Below, piece after piece: positions 50,350-58,048 of a stretch of 64,000 nt of DNA (its first letter is position 1; each line of letters begins with the position of its first letter). Source of the stretch: Prochlorococcus sp. AG-355-P18. Lineage in GTDB: Bacteria > Cyanobacteriota > Cyanobacteriia > PCC-6307 > Cyanobiaceae. Below the pieces are notes generated by a model. The model searched no databases, had not been told where the DNA came from, and saw only the letters and a program-made list of their open reading frames with translations. The stretch lies in NCBI GenBank assembly GCA_003280515.1, contig QCER01000004.1, positions 1-64,000 on the forward strand, in the 5' to 3' direction. The position numbers and the translations under genes were made by a program.

Positions 50350-50469
50350 TCAAGAAAAACTTTTTATTGAATTAGATGGAATTTCTACAGTTATAAATGA
50401 TTCTCCATAATGAGATGCGGCTGATCTTATTAGTAATAAGTAAAAGAAATTAACTAAAGCTTTCTCCAC
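50350..50469 (-). CDS. 39-residue small protein (MEKxxxNFxYxxL family, copy 2)
   Basis: Reading from GTG gives MEKALVNFFYLLLIRSAASH and then YGESFITVEIP. It aligns without gaps to the 35-residue frame at 39279-39386. Two independent frames sharing MEK, NF, SA and YG[DE]S positions are unlikely by chance. Confidence 0.5.
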   Translation of the reverse strand: MEKALVNFFYLLLIRSAASHYGESFITVEIPSNSIKSFS

Positions 50470-50831
50470 TAGGGTTAAGTAACTAATTTAAATAACCTCA
50501 TATTTTTTGTTACAGTAATATACAAAATAAATTTATCAAGCAATCAATATATTTATCTTTTAAAAAACAGTTGCATATTATTAATTTAAAAATTTGCACT
50601 ATCAGGCTTTAAGAAGCGGTCTAAATCCTCTTGGAGTATTGGACTTTAGCCCGATCTATTTTTTGCAAGAGAAAAATAGCACTGCAAGGTAACTAGATGA
50701 CTAAATTATTATATTTGATTCTGATTAAGACTTTATTGGTTAATTAATTAAGATTATCTGAGTGTATGTTGGCATTATTTATTGTATAATTTTGCTACAA
50801 AACTATAGTTATATCAATAGACTCAGTATTT
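50470..50831. other. Intergenic stretch with two adjacent hairpins
   Basis: CTAAATCC (50621-50628) pairs with GGACTTTAG (50641-50649) with a single bulged C. CTATTTTT (50656-50663) pairs perfectly with AAAAATAG (50672-50679) around an 8-base loop. The block is richer in GC than its surroundings. I see no protein-like frame. A short non-coding RNA is possible. Confidence 0.35.
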
Positions 50832-50990
50832 TTGCTCATTGATATATTAATTCTTGGAATAATATTATTATTGATGCCTAAAGAAGGTTTAATTTTGAAA
50901 AAAATAACTAAATTTTTTAAACTACTGAAGAGAAGAATTGATATTCTCAATGCAGAGGCTGAATTAAAATTTATATTAGAAAATGAATAA
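50832..50990 (+). CDS. 52-residue membrane-anchored small protein
   Basis: Starting from TTG at 50832 there is a hydrophobic helix (LIDILILGIILLLMP) followed by a basic helical tail (KKITKFFKLLKRRIDILN). An ATG at 50874-50876 is an alternative start that would remove the helix. Its stop TAA shares one base with the ATG of the next gene (TAATG), which supports translation of both. Confidence 0.4.
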   Translation: MLIDILILGIILLLMPKEGLILKKITKFFKLLKRRIDILNAEAELKFILENE

Positions 50991-51136
50991 TGGGATTCCC
51001 ACATTGTCCTATTTGTGTGGTTCTAGCATTTGTTTCATTTTTGATAGGAGTTACTCGTAGTTATATGTTCTATATTCTTTTAAGGGAGTTTGTTAGAGCA
51101 GAATCTAATTTTAAATTGAAGTTTAGTTCCTATTAA
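50990..51136 (+). CDS. 48-residue small membrane protein with CPIC motif
   Basis: It starts inside the stop codon of the preceding frame (TAATG). The product has CPIC at residues 6-9, a hydrophobic helix (VVLAFVSFLIGV) and a basic tail. The stop is 4 bases before the -35 box of the following promoter. Confidence 0.45.
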   Translation: MGFPHCPICVVLAFVSFLIGVTRSYMFYILLREFVRAESNFKLKFSSY

Positions 51137-51139
51137 TTG

Positions 51140-51168
51140 TTGACATCTAAGTATAAATACTTTATAAA
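51140..51168 (+). promoter_or_regulatory. Consensus sigma70 promoter
   Basis: TTGACA (51140-51145), a 17-base spacer and TATAAA (51163-51168). This is the best promoter match I found in the window. The predicted start of transcription, about 7 bases after the -10 box, falls at 51175. Confidence 0.7.
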
Positions 51169-51174
51169 TGAATT

Positions 51175-51188
51175 GTAGTAAATACTAC
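51175..51188 (+). promoter_or_regulatory. Perfect NtcA box over the transcription start
   Basis: GTAGTAAATACTAC fits GTA-N8-TAC exactly and is nearly palindromic. Its location from about +1 to +14 predicts repression by NtcA, as for the glutamine-synthetase inactivating-factor genes, rather than activation, which uses sites near -41. Confidence 0.65.
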
Positions 51189-51190
51189 TA

Positions 51191-51260
51191 AATCGTCCGA
51201 TCTACCATCTGATAGACCGCAGTACGACTCAAGCCATAGGACGGGGACTTGAGCAAGTTC
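51191..51260 (+). ncRNA. Candidate glutamine riboswitch (Downstream-peptide type)
   Basis: CGTCC (51194-51198) pairs with GGACG (51239-51243) as P1, enclosing a small TCTA/TAGA hairpin (51201-51216) and GACCGCAGTACG, close to the conserved GACGGAAGTAGG segment as I remember it. CTCAAG (51228-51233), inside P1, pairs with CTTGAG (51248-51253) outside it, giving the pseudoknot expected of this class. It leads directly into an AGGAG ribosome-binding site (51261-51265). The assignment rests on remembered consensus and needs a covariance search. Confidence 0.55.
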
Positions 51261-51272
51261 AGGAGCTGCATC

Positions 51273-51374
51273 ATGGTAAACATGTATTTCAATGGAAAGT
51301 CATTCGTATATTGTAGAAAACAAGAAGATAAGTTAATAAAGCTTACTTATAGAGGATCTATTTACTTGAAATAA
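51273..51374 (+). CDS. 33-residue DUF4278-like peptide under riboswitch control
   Basis: Begins MVNMYFNGKSFVY and ends with IKLTYRGSIYLK. The LTYRG-x2-Y tail is the hallmark of DUF4278 proteins, which include the PII-interacting regulator PirA and the short peptides that follow the Downstream-peptide RNA. An AGGAG site is 7 bases upstream of the ATG; a second ATG is three codons in. I infer a role in reporting nitrogen excess. Confidence 0.65.
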   Translation: MVNMYFNGKSFVYCRKQEDKLIKLTYRGSIYLK

Positions 51375-51567
51375 GTTTTCTAATTTCTTTTTTTTAACAA
51401 CTTTAGACATTTATTGAAGCTTTGGGATTAAGTATTTATTAATACCTTATAAGAAAAACTTATTATGAAGATATTTTTTGCCTATTTAAAAATTCATATA
51501 TTCGTATATTTAGTAACTAGAAATTAATTGTAAAGTAACTAATTTGATATTAGATTTCTAAAGGGTT
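51375..51567. other. A/T-rich spacer
   Basis: I see no convincing gene here. A frame of 20 codons (ATG near 51464) is too short and unsupported. Confidence 0.4.
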
Positions 51568-51624
51568 ATGCAACCTATTTCCGAAGAACTTTACAAAAAA
51601 ATAGTTGAGAGTTCTAAAAAATGA
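51568..51624 (+). CDS. Possible 18-residue peptide
   Basis: MQPISEELYKKIVESSKK is a well-formed amphipathic helix preceded by AAGGG. Its stop overlaps the start of the next short frame (ATGA). Very short, so a tentative call. Confidence 0.25.
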   Translation: MQPISEELYKKIVESSKK

Positions 51625-51695
51625 GTAAGTTATTGATTGCTTTATTAGCTTTAGATATAGGCGTTAGTCTGTCTAAAGTTTTTATTTTTACCTGA
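51621..51695 (+). CDS. Possible 24-residue hydrophobic peptide
   Basis: A single hydrophobic helix (LLIALLALDIGVSLSKVFIF) starting in the ATGA overlap with the preceding 18-residue frame. Tentative. Confidence 0.25.
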   Translation: MSKLLIALLALDIGVSLSKVFIFT

Positions 51696-51847
51696 AAATC
51701 AAATTACTTAATAATAGAAGCAATTGTTTTCTAAAAAGAAATAGTAATGAGATATTTTTTGATATATTTATTTTAAAAAATAAAAAATTAAACCAATAAA
51801 AGAACTACCTAAAAGAAGTAGCACCATTAAAAAAGATATTAACTTTG

Positions 51848-52231
51848 CTAATCCCATAAAGATAAATCAGAATTTCCTGTTGATCTTTGTATCCAGTGAA
51901 TTTTACAGACATTATTTACTTTTTTAAAATTGACGTAACTGTTGGTAAGTCATCATTAGCGGTCCCTTTATAAGTAAATTTTGAACCTAGTGTAAAAATG
52001 CACATTACTATATTTTCGCTTAGAAATTCGAATCGGTGTTTTAGTTATTTCTGCCTTTTCTTGAACTATATCACCAGTCATCATTTGTGCGAACCCTTTT
52101 GCATCTATAGGATTACCACTTGGTCTTATGAATAAAAAATCTGGAGTCGCATTGTCAACAAAAAATGAAGCCATTTTTTTTGGATTGGCAAACTCATTTA
52201 ATAATGAAATTATTGTTTCTTTATCATTTAT
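51848..52231 (-). pseudogene. Decayed NTF2/SnoaL-like protein gene
   Basis: Conceptual translation on the minus strand gives INDKETIISLLNEFANPKK then MASFFVDNATPDFLFIRPSG up to EITK, then after a frameshift FLSENIVMCIFTLGSKF up to SILKK, then after a second shift in an A6 run KVNNVCKIHWIQRSTG to LSLWD-stop. The codon before IND is TTT, so the start codon is also lost. The three pieces join into one NTF2-like domain of about 127 residues. The longest intact piece would be only 68 residues. Confidence 0.75.
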
Positions 52232-52377
52232 AAAAAAAGGGGTTTACACTTCTAGTTTAGATCTATTATTTAAAATGTACAAATCAAAATAGTATTTAAA
52301 ATGTACAAATCAAAATGGAATAATCCTAAAAATAATTCGTTAGGATGATCGAAATATTTGTATTCTTAATGTAAATC

Positions 52378-52500
52378 ATGATCAATTCATTAAACAAATT
52401 ATTGCCCGTTGGCAAAAAGGTCAAAAAATACTTGCCTTTCTTTATTGGATTTAAATTACTTACATTTACTGGCTTTCTTACTTATTTAATGAATCGCTAA
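52378..52500 (+). CDS. 40-residue small membrane-like protein
   Basis: Begins MINSLNKLLPVGKKVKKYLP and continues into a hydrophobic helix (FFIGFKLLTFTGFLTYL). Function unknown. It lies 42 bases before the GTG of the next gene. Confidence 0.45.
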   Translation: MINSLNKLLPVGKKVKKYLPFFIGFKLLTFTGFLTYLMNR

Positions 52501-52542
52501 TTGATATAACCTTAACAATAAATTTTCTTAAATTAAAATCTA

Positions 52543-52737
52543 GTGAATAAAGAAAAACGAACTAAAGGATTTAAGTCTATGTCAAGTATGCAAAGACAAG
52601 AACTGATATTAAAGAAGATGAAAGAGAGAGGCATAGAGGTGGGAAGCGGAGTTCCGAATAAAAAATACGATAGCAAAGAGGTTTATGAATTAATTCATAT
52701 TGCAAATTGCTTCCCAGAATTAAGAGATAAAAAATAA
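52543..52737 (+). CDS. 64-residue basic hypothetical protein
   Basis: It starts with GTG. The product is charged and helical, with a Met/Gln/Arg-rich N-terminus (MSSMQRQELILKKMKERGIEV) and KEVYELIHIANCFPEL near the end. Not recognised. Confidence 0.5.
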   Translation: MNKEKRTKGFKSMSSMQRQELILKKMKERGIEVGSGVPNKKYDSKEVYELIHIANCFPELRDKK

Positions 52738-52769
52738 AAAAAATATTTAGGTTTCTTTAATTGAGTAAT

Positions 52770-53150
52770 TTATTTTGGTTCCCTTATTGCAGTAATAATT
52801 AATCCACCTATCAATGCGAGATTCATAAATACTGCTCTTTGATGAAAAGGAAATACATGAAAAATTATTGTTGTTGGAATAATAAATAGTAATAAAAAGA
52901 CTGAACCGATTCTTTGATTTTCCCCAAATATAAAAAATCCAGAACCCAAGATAAGACATATAATTGCTCCCACTAGAAAAATAGATGAAATTGGTTCAGG
53001 AATACCTTTTGAAGAAATATATTCAACTGTTCTCTCAAAATCATTTATTTTGCCTGGTATTGACGAGATAAATATTGCTGAAATTGATAATCTTGAAAAA
53101 AAATCTAAAAAAGATTTGATACTTTTATTTTTCAAAAAAGAATTTTTCAT
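52770..53150 (-). CDS. DoxX-family membrane protein
   Basis: 126 residues with four hydrophobic helices. The pattern RLSISAIFISSIPGKINDFERT followed by GIPEPISSIFLVGAIICLILGSGFF and FHQRAVFMNLALIGGLI is typical of small DoxX/DoxD-like proteins. The specific role in cyanobacteria is unknown. Confidence 0.75.
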   Translation of the reverse strand: MKNSFLKNKSIKSFLDFFSRLSISAIFISSIPGKINDFERTVEYISSKGIPEPISSIFLVGAIICLILGSGFFIFGENQRIGSVFLLLFIIPTTIIFHVFPFHQRAVFMNLALIGGLIITAIREPK

Positions 53151-53348
53151 AATCTTATTATAAGAAAAAAATTTTATGCGTTTGATAAATACTTTATTAG
53201 TCCGAAATAATTTTAAATTTTTCTCAAAGAGGTTTTGCTCAATTAATAGAAATCTTTTTAATTAATGTGAATCTTTTTAAGGTAATTAATAGTAATTTAT
53301 GAATTGTCTTTTTATATTTATGAAATGATAAATTTAATTAAAATAAAA

Positions 53349-53825
53349 ATGTTTAAAAAATTCATTTTAACTTCTTTTTTACTTTTTAGTTCTCTAATAA
53401 CTATATATCCTTCAAAAAAAGAAAATACTAATTTTTTCGATTATTGTTATTCCCTGGAAAAAATAATTTCTAGAAATAAATTAGAAAAAAGTAAGAATCT
53501 ATCGAAGAATTTTAAGTCTTTAGCAAATGATATTACTCTATTTGGGACTAACAAAACTAAAGGTAATTTTGCTAATAAGATAATTAATCAATATAAAAAT
53601 TCCAAAAAGTCATTTATTATAACTGTTTTTCCAAATCAAATTTATTGTTTAGCAGGATATTGGATTGAGGAGATAATTCCAGGAAAATTTGAATCCATTT
53701 TCTATGAGAAAACCAATCAAAAAATAAATGAATATAAGAATACTAAAAAAGAAGTAGATAAATTTATTAAAGAAATTAATTTAGAATATAAATCTATAAA
53801 AAAAGAAATTAATGATTTCTTTTAG
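53349..53825 (+). CDS. Secreted lysine-rich protein of unknown function
   Basis: The ATG at 53349 is preferred over the longer frame from 53304, since it places the signal peptide KKFILTSFLLFSSLITIYPS at the N-terminus. The mature part has three Cys (in YCYSLEK and IYCLAGYW) and ends in a Lys/Glu coiled coil. Base composition is even more A-rich than the surroundings. It converges with the gene at 53830. Confidence 0.55.
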   Translation: MFKKFILTSFLLFSSLITIYPSKKENTNFFDYCYSLEKIISRNKLEKSKNLSKNFKSLANDITLFGTNKTKGNFANKIINQYKNSKKSFIITVFPNQIYCLAGYWIEEIIPGKFESIFYEKTNQKINEYKNTKKEVDKFIKEINLEYKSIKKEINDFF

Positions 53826-53829
53826 AAAA

Positions 53830-54279
53830 TCAGAACCTTTTTTCTAATAAAATTGATTTATTTATTATGGTCGATTCATTTTTTTTAGATTGCGAAATAA
53901 AAAATAGCAGTAATGCCAAAATAATTACAAATCCAAAAATTGATAAACTATAAATTATTTTATTTTTGATATTAAAGTTAAGTTTGTTTTTGGTAATTTT
54001 TCCAAAAAACAGAAATTTTTTATTTGATAATGAATCATATTTTTCAGAATTTTTTTCAAAATAATAATTATTAAATAGTTCTTCCCTATTTTCATTAATA
54101 TCTTTCTGTAAATTATTTTCAGAGGCCCCAACTTTGTAATTCGATTGCTCATAAAAAAATTCATGTATGTTTGAAATATTTGTTATTTTTTTATTTTTAA
54201 TATTTGATTTAGTTTTTATTAAATCATTATCAAACCATTCGTCATAAACTATAAAGTTTGGTTTAGCAAAATAAGACAA
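53830..54279 (-). CDS. C-terminally anchored membrane protein of unknown function
   Basis: 149 residues. A long Asn/Lys-rich polar domain is followed by one helix (IIYSLSIFGFVIILALLLFFI) near 110-130 and a short tail. Low-complexity Asn/Lys content makes homology hard to judge. Confidence 0.5.
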   Translation of the reverse strand: MSYFAKPNFIVYDEWFDNDLIKTKSNIKNKKITNISNIHEFFYEQSNYKVGASENNLQKDINENREELFNNYYFEKNSEKYDSLSNKKFLFFGKITKNKLNFNIKNKIIYSLSIFGFVIILALLLFFISQSKKNESTIINKSILLEKRF

Positions 54280-54474
54280 TACCCTATCTCAAAAAAAAGT
54301 ACATTAAAAAGATAAATCAAAGAAAAAAAAGAAAGTTATTTTTGTTGGTAAATTTCATAAATCATGTTTATAAATCATCATTAATTGTCAACTTTTCATT
54401 TAAAGTAATTTCTTAAATTTCTAAACTTTTAATTATTTGATTGTTTTTCGCGAGTTAATTTGCTGGTAAATTAA

Positions 54475-54630
54475 TTATTTTGACTTTCTAGTTCCACCGT
54501 AGGCATAATTTTTATGAGTAGAAACTTGATTCCAACATTCTTTACAACAAAAAATCCAGTCTTTATGAATTGTGGATCTTATTCTGTAATGAATTTTATC
54601 CGGCTCATGACATAAGTCGCATTTTCTCAT
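54475..54630 (-). CDS. 51-residue putative zinc-binding protein
   Basis: Cys4-x2-Cys7-His8 and Cys28-Cys29-x2-Cys32 could hold one zinc ion in a treble-clef-like or HNH-like ribbon: MRKCDLCHEPDKIHYR, then DWIFCCKECW. The tail is basic (HKNYAYGGTRKSK). Its composition strongly favours a real protein. Confidence 0.6.
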   Translation of the reverse strand: MRKCDLCHEPDKIHYRIRSTIHKDWIFCCKECWNQVSTHKNYAYGGTRKSK

Positions 54631-54710
54631 TAATTTATTAATTTTAAATTTATTTTATATATTCAAAAGTTTGATTTAAAAAGATTCACGAAAAAAATTT
54701 TATCGTGTCA

Positions 54711-54803
54711 TTATAAAAAAGCATTCCACATATCCTGAAGCAAAGCATTGGTATTGTTGACTGCAAATATTTTTACTTGATTAATAACATTTCTAATTTC
54801 CAT
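54711..54803 (-). CDS. Possible 30-residue peptide
   Basis: MEIRNVINQVKIFAVNNTNA then LLQDMWNAFL; amphipathic, no Cys. No strong ribosome-binding site. The rest of the spacer from 54631 to 54969 is A/T-rich with nothing else visible. Confidence 0.25.
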   Translation of the reverse strand: MEIRNVINQVKIFAVNNTNALLQDMWNAFL

Positions 54804-54969
54804 TATTTTATATCTGAGCTGTAATAAATTTTTAATGGAATTTATGAAGCATTTATTTAGCTTTTATTAAATATTAAACTCTTTATTATACATCTCAATT
54901 AGTACTTTAAAAAGAAACTCACGAATATTAATTGATTAATTTTAGTATGGATTTAATCATTTTAATTCT

Positions 54970-55113
54970 ATGAACATTTACTTATTTTGGATATTATTTC
55001 TCGCTCTATGGGCAACTGTACCTTTAATGATAATTAAAGGTAGAGTAGATGAAGTCCCTAAAATTCAGACTTCACCAAAAGTTAAAGCAAAGAAAAAAGG
55101 TTGGTTTAATTAA
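54970..55113 (+). CDS. 47-residue membrane peptide
   Basis: One hydrophobic helix at the N-terminus (IYLFWILFLALWATVPLMII) with a basic C-terminal tail ending KAKKKGWFN. It lies 85 bases before the DUF1543 gene. Function unknown. Confidence 0.5.
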   Translation: MNIYLFWILFLALWATVPLMIIKGRVDEVPKIQTSPKVKAKKKGWFN

Positions 55114-55198
55114 CAGAATCTCTGACTTAATAAATAATAATCTGTAAGATAAATATTGATAATTTAAATTAAAGTTTAAGTAAATCTTATTAATAAAC

Positions 55199-55789
55199 GT
55201 GAAAAAATTAGAAAATAATTTTCTTTATTTGGTTGTTCTTGGGGGTAGAGCAGAAAAAGCTAATATTGAACTACATGATGTTAGATGGGTTGTTGGATCT
55301 AGAATTGAGGATACTTATGATACTTTAAGAAATGATTGGTTCGGATCTTCAAAAGGTTTGCATATCGATAGCTATAAAAAAATACAATATGTAGATGGTT
55401 ATAAGATTAATTTAATAAATTTCGAAAAGGATGAACTAGAAAAAAGGCAATTAGTAAACAACAATAATCCAAAAAAATATTTATGGTTTGTCAATATTGG
55501 AGGCTATTATTCAACTTCTATGCAGGAACAACATGAGTTTGGATTAGTTATAGCTTCAAGTAAATTAGAGGCAAAAAATATAGCTAAATCTAAATGGCTG
55601 ATTGGGAGTAAAAAAAAGCATATAGATGATATTGCTTCTTTAGAAATGATAATTAGTTGCGGTGATTGTGAACTTATAAAAAGAATAGGTGATTGGGAAA
55701 TAGAATTAACTCTTGAAAATAATGTTAAAGTTATTGAAGAAAAAAATTATCCTGATTGGTATGGATATCAAAAAATAAATGAGAAATAA
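55199..55789 (+). CDS. DUF1543-family tandem-domain protein
   Basis: 196 residues from a GTG start. The two halves each resemble DUF1543: LYLVVLGGRAEKANIELHDVRWV at the N-terminus and LWFVNIGGYYSTSMQEQHEFGLV near residue 94. The repeat is visible by eye, including the VGSRIEDTYD and IGSKKKHIDD segments after each. Function unknown. A short hairpin (AAAGAT/ATCTTT) follows the stop. Confidence 0.75.
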   Translation: MKKLENNFLYLVVLGGRAEKANIELHDVRWVVGSRIEDTYDTLRNDWFGSSKGLHIDSYKKIQYVDGYKINLINFEKDELEKRQLVNNNNPKKYLWFVNIGGYYSTSMQEQHEFGLVIASSKLEAKNIAKSKWLIGSKKKHIDDIASLEMIISCGDCELIKRIGDWEIELTLENNVKVIEEKNYPDWYGYQKINEK

Positions 55790-55822
55790 AGATCCAAGAA
55801 TCTTTTCTTGCGAAAAATTTTG

Positions 55823-55844
55823 TAAATAATCATATGATTATTTA
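55823..55844. terminator. 22-base perfect palindrome between convergent genes
   Basis: TAAATAATCAT is followed immediately by its exact reverse complement. It lies between the stops at 55789 (+) and 55858 (-). It could act as a weak bidirectional terminator or protein-binding palindrome; its A/T content makes either tentative. Confidence 0.35.
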
Positions 55845-55857
55845 TGTCCTAAAGATA

Positions 55858-57063
55858 TTAAAAAGAGCTTGATTTTCTTAGTAAATAAATTCCACCTCCC
55901 ATAGAAATTAAGACAGGTAACCAAGCAGCAAAAATAGGAGGTAGAATACCTTTTACCCCAAAAGAACTAAATATAAATGACATAACATAATAAATTAATA
56001 TAAGAATTACGCTTAACCCAAATCCCTGACTTTTTGAAGATCTTAAATTAGATTTAGATCCAAGGCTACTTCCTATTAAACCAAAGACTAAGCATGCAAA
56101 AGGAAGGGTGAATTTTTCTTGAATACGGACTTTAATTCTTCTAATCTCCTTCAAGTTTCCAGTCTTTTTATAAATCTTTTCTGCTTGTATAGCCTGCTTT
56201 AAAGTCATTTCAGTCGCATCCTTGGGCACTTTTGCAAGCTCCATTGGCCCTTCTACAAATGGATAGGTATATTCTTTAAATTGAATATTGCCAGTTTGCC
56301 CATTCCGATCAATAGATACAATACTTCCATTTAAAAAAGTCCAAGAAGAATTTCTTTTATCAAATGTTGCACTTTCTGCTTTTAAGATTTGTTGTATATC
56401 CGCCCTTGAGAAATCTAAAACAGTAACTCCCTGCATAATATTATTCTCAAACCATGATGCATAAAATATATGAGTTAGGTGTTTATTATGTTTTGTTGGC
56501 TTATTAGTTTTAGGATCTATTCTAGAACCATATCTAGAAAACATAATGTTACCTTTTCCTCTTTCACTACTAAATGAACTTCCAATCCCTGATCTTAATG
56601 TTGCCTCTGCCAACTTATTACTCGTAGGAACTAAATTATCATTGAAATAAAAGGTTAATCCTGTCATTAATATCGAAAGAGCAATAGCAGGAGAAATAAT
56701 TCTTGTAGTTTTTATCCCTAAAGATTTCAAAGCTATTAATTCTGAATTGCTTGATAATTTTCCATAGGCTAATAATGTTGAAAGTAAAACTGCCATCGGG
56801 AATGATAAGACTAAAAAACTGGGTAAACTAAAAAAAAGAACTTTTAAAGCTAAAAATACAGGTAAGCCAAATTCAACTATTTTTCTTATAAGATCAAACA
56901 TTACCCCAACAGATAATGAAATAACAGTAAAAGCTGAAATTGCAAATATCATAGGAGGTATTAATTGTCCAAATAACCATCTATCTATTAAAGGCAGTAA
57001 ATACCAAGGAGTAATTATTTTGTGAATAGTTTTTTTAATTAGTGATTGATTGGAAATTGTCAA
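55858..57063 (-). CDS. LptF/LptG-family permease
   Basis: A 401-residue YjgP/YjgQ-type protein of the lipopolysaccharide export complex, which moves LPS from the inner membrane with ATPase LptB. Three helices near the N-terminus (FAISAFTVISLSVGVMFDLI; ALKVLFFSLPSFLVLSFPMA) and three at the C-terminus flank a periplasmic domain (about 130-310). Cyanobacteria often have one such protein, so LptF versus LptG cannot be resolved here. Confidence 0.88.
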   Translation of the reverse strand: MTISNQSLIKKTIHKIITPWYLLPLIDRWLFGQLIPPMIFAISAFTVISLSVGVMFDLIRKIVEFGLPVFLALKVLFFSLPSFLVLSFPMAVLLSTLLAYGKLSSNSELIALKSLGIKTTRIISPAIALSILMTGLTFYFNDNLVPTSNKLAEATLRSGIGSSFSSERGKGNIMFSRYGSRIDPKTNKPTKHNKHLTHIFYASWFENNIMQGVTVLDFSRADIQQILKAESATFDKRNSSWTFLNGSIVSIDRNGQTGNIQFKEYTYPFVEGPMELAKVPKDATEMTLKQAIQAEKIYKKTGNLKEIRRIKVRIQEKFTLPFACLVFGLIGSSLGSKSNLRSSKSQGFGLSVILILIYYVMSFIFSSFGVKGILPPIFAAWLPVLISMGGGIYLLRKSSSF

Positions 57064-57250
57064 AGAAATTTATTTGATTTTTACTGTCTTTTGTTACATT
57101 ATAAAATATCAATGATTTAGAAAACAATATAATTTTGACACTTAAGAAAATTTTTTTACTCTCTAAATTTAAGTAATAGATCAGAAAAATAATTTTTTAA
57201 AACTTGCAACAAAACAAAAAATTTGGTTTCTTTAAAAAAAGAGTTAAAGC

Positions 57251-57370
57251 ATGAAAAATCAAACTTTAATATACGAATGCCATTGTTTACACTGCCAACA
57301 AAAATTAGATCAAATTAAGAATTCAAAATTATATTGGGAAAAATTAATTTTTAGAAAAAAGTTGGTATAG
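57251..57370 (+). CDS. 39-residue protein with CHCLHC motif
   Basis: MKNQTLIYECHCLHCQQKLD contains three Cys and two His within six residues, a likely metal site, and a Lys-rich tail. No strong ribosome-binding site. Function unknown. Confidence 0.4.
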   Translation: MKNQTLIYECHCLHCQQKLDQIKNSKLYWEKLIFRKKLV

Positions 57371-57488
57371 TACTTCAACTTAATACTCTAAGATTTAAAA
57401 ATTTTAGAATATTTGTTTTTTTATTGTATTAATTAAAGAAAAAAAAATTGTCCGATCTTCTGTTTTGCAATTTTTTAGACTAATGGAT

Positions 57489-57590
57489 TTACTTAACTTT
57501 TTGGTTTTTTTTGTAAATAATATTTTCTCGATTTAAAAGAAAAAGGATAATAAAAATACACAAAGGAATAAGAAAAAAATCTAAAGACAT
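57489..57590 (-). CDS. Possible 33-residue membrane peptide
   Basis: MSLDFFLIPLCIFIILFLLN followed by a basic tail. An in-frame ATG three codons upstream (57599) is an alternative start. It resembles in shape the other single-helix peptides of this region. Confidence 0.35.
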   Translation of the reverse strand: MSLDFFLIPLCIFIILFLLNRENIIYKKNQKVK

Positions 57591-57599
57591 ACATTTCAT

Positions 57600-58048
57600 T
57601 CAGTCTATTTCCTATTTAGCACATAAATAAATTTTAGACATTAGTAAAGGTCTTTTTGGTTATATTCAATCGGTGAAAAAATATTATTTACTGTTTAGTT
57701 TATTTATTTGCTTTTAAATTGAGAGAGCCTGCAAGTATCCCACTGGCAAGCTCATGACGACCTAGTTAATTCAGATTTTTTGATTTAACCAGCCAAGCAC
57801 TTCCTAAATGCTATAAATATTCTACTAAGTAAAATTACTTACTGTGGGTATAAATGCTTATTTTTAATGATTAATCTGCGAAGTTGATAATAAAAATTGA
57901 TTTGATTAAAAAATGCGCCCTTCTAATTTGTTGAACAGATATGTCACATATTGACCAATAACATAAATAGTTAGAGAAAATTACATATGAGCATGGTTTA
58001 CATAAGTTAATATTTGTGTTACTTTAGTTAACAATTAACAACTTTCTA
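57600..58048. other. 449-base region upstream of hli with a GC-richer block
   Basis: Bases 57721-57765 are markedly richer in GC than the flanks and contain GCC/GGC and GAG/CTC complementary segments, suggesting a fold. The remainder is A/T-rich and should contain the hli promoter; a TTGACC at about 57952 is one candidate -35 box. No protein-like frame is seen. Confidence 0.3.

Noticed and set aside
50795-51004. 69-codon minus-strand frame
   Set aside because: It is opposite the TAATG-coupled plus-strand pair, whose products look more protein-like; both cannot easily be real.
51968-52174. Intact 68-residue protein
   Set aside because: Its N-terminal part is a good NTF2-like segment but the last ~20 residues are out of frame; the true continuation is in another frame, so I call a pseudogene.
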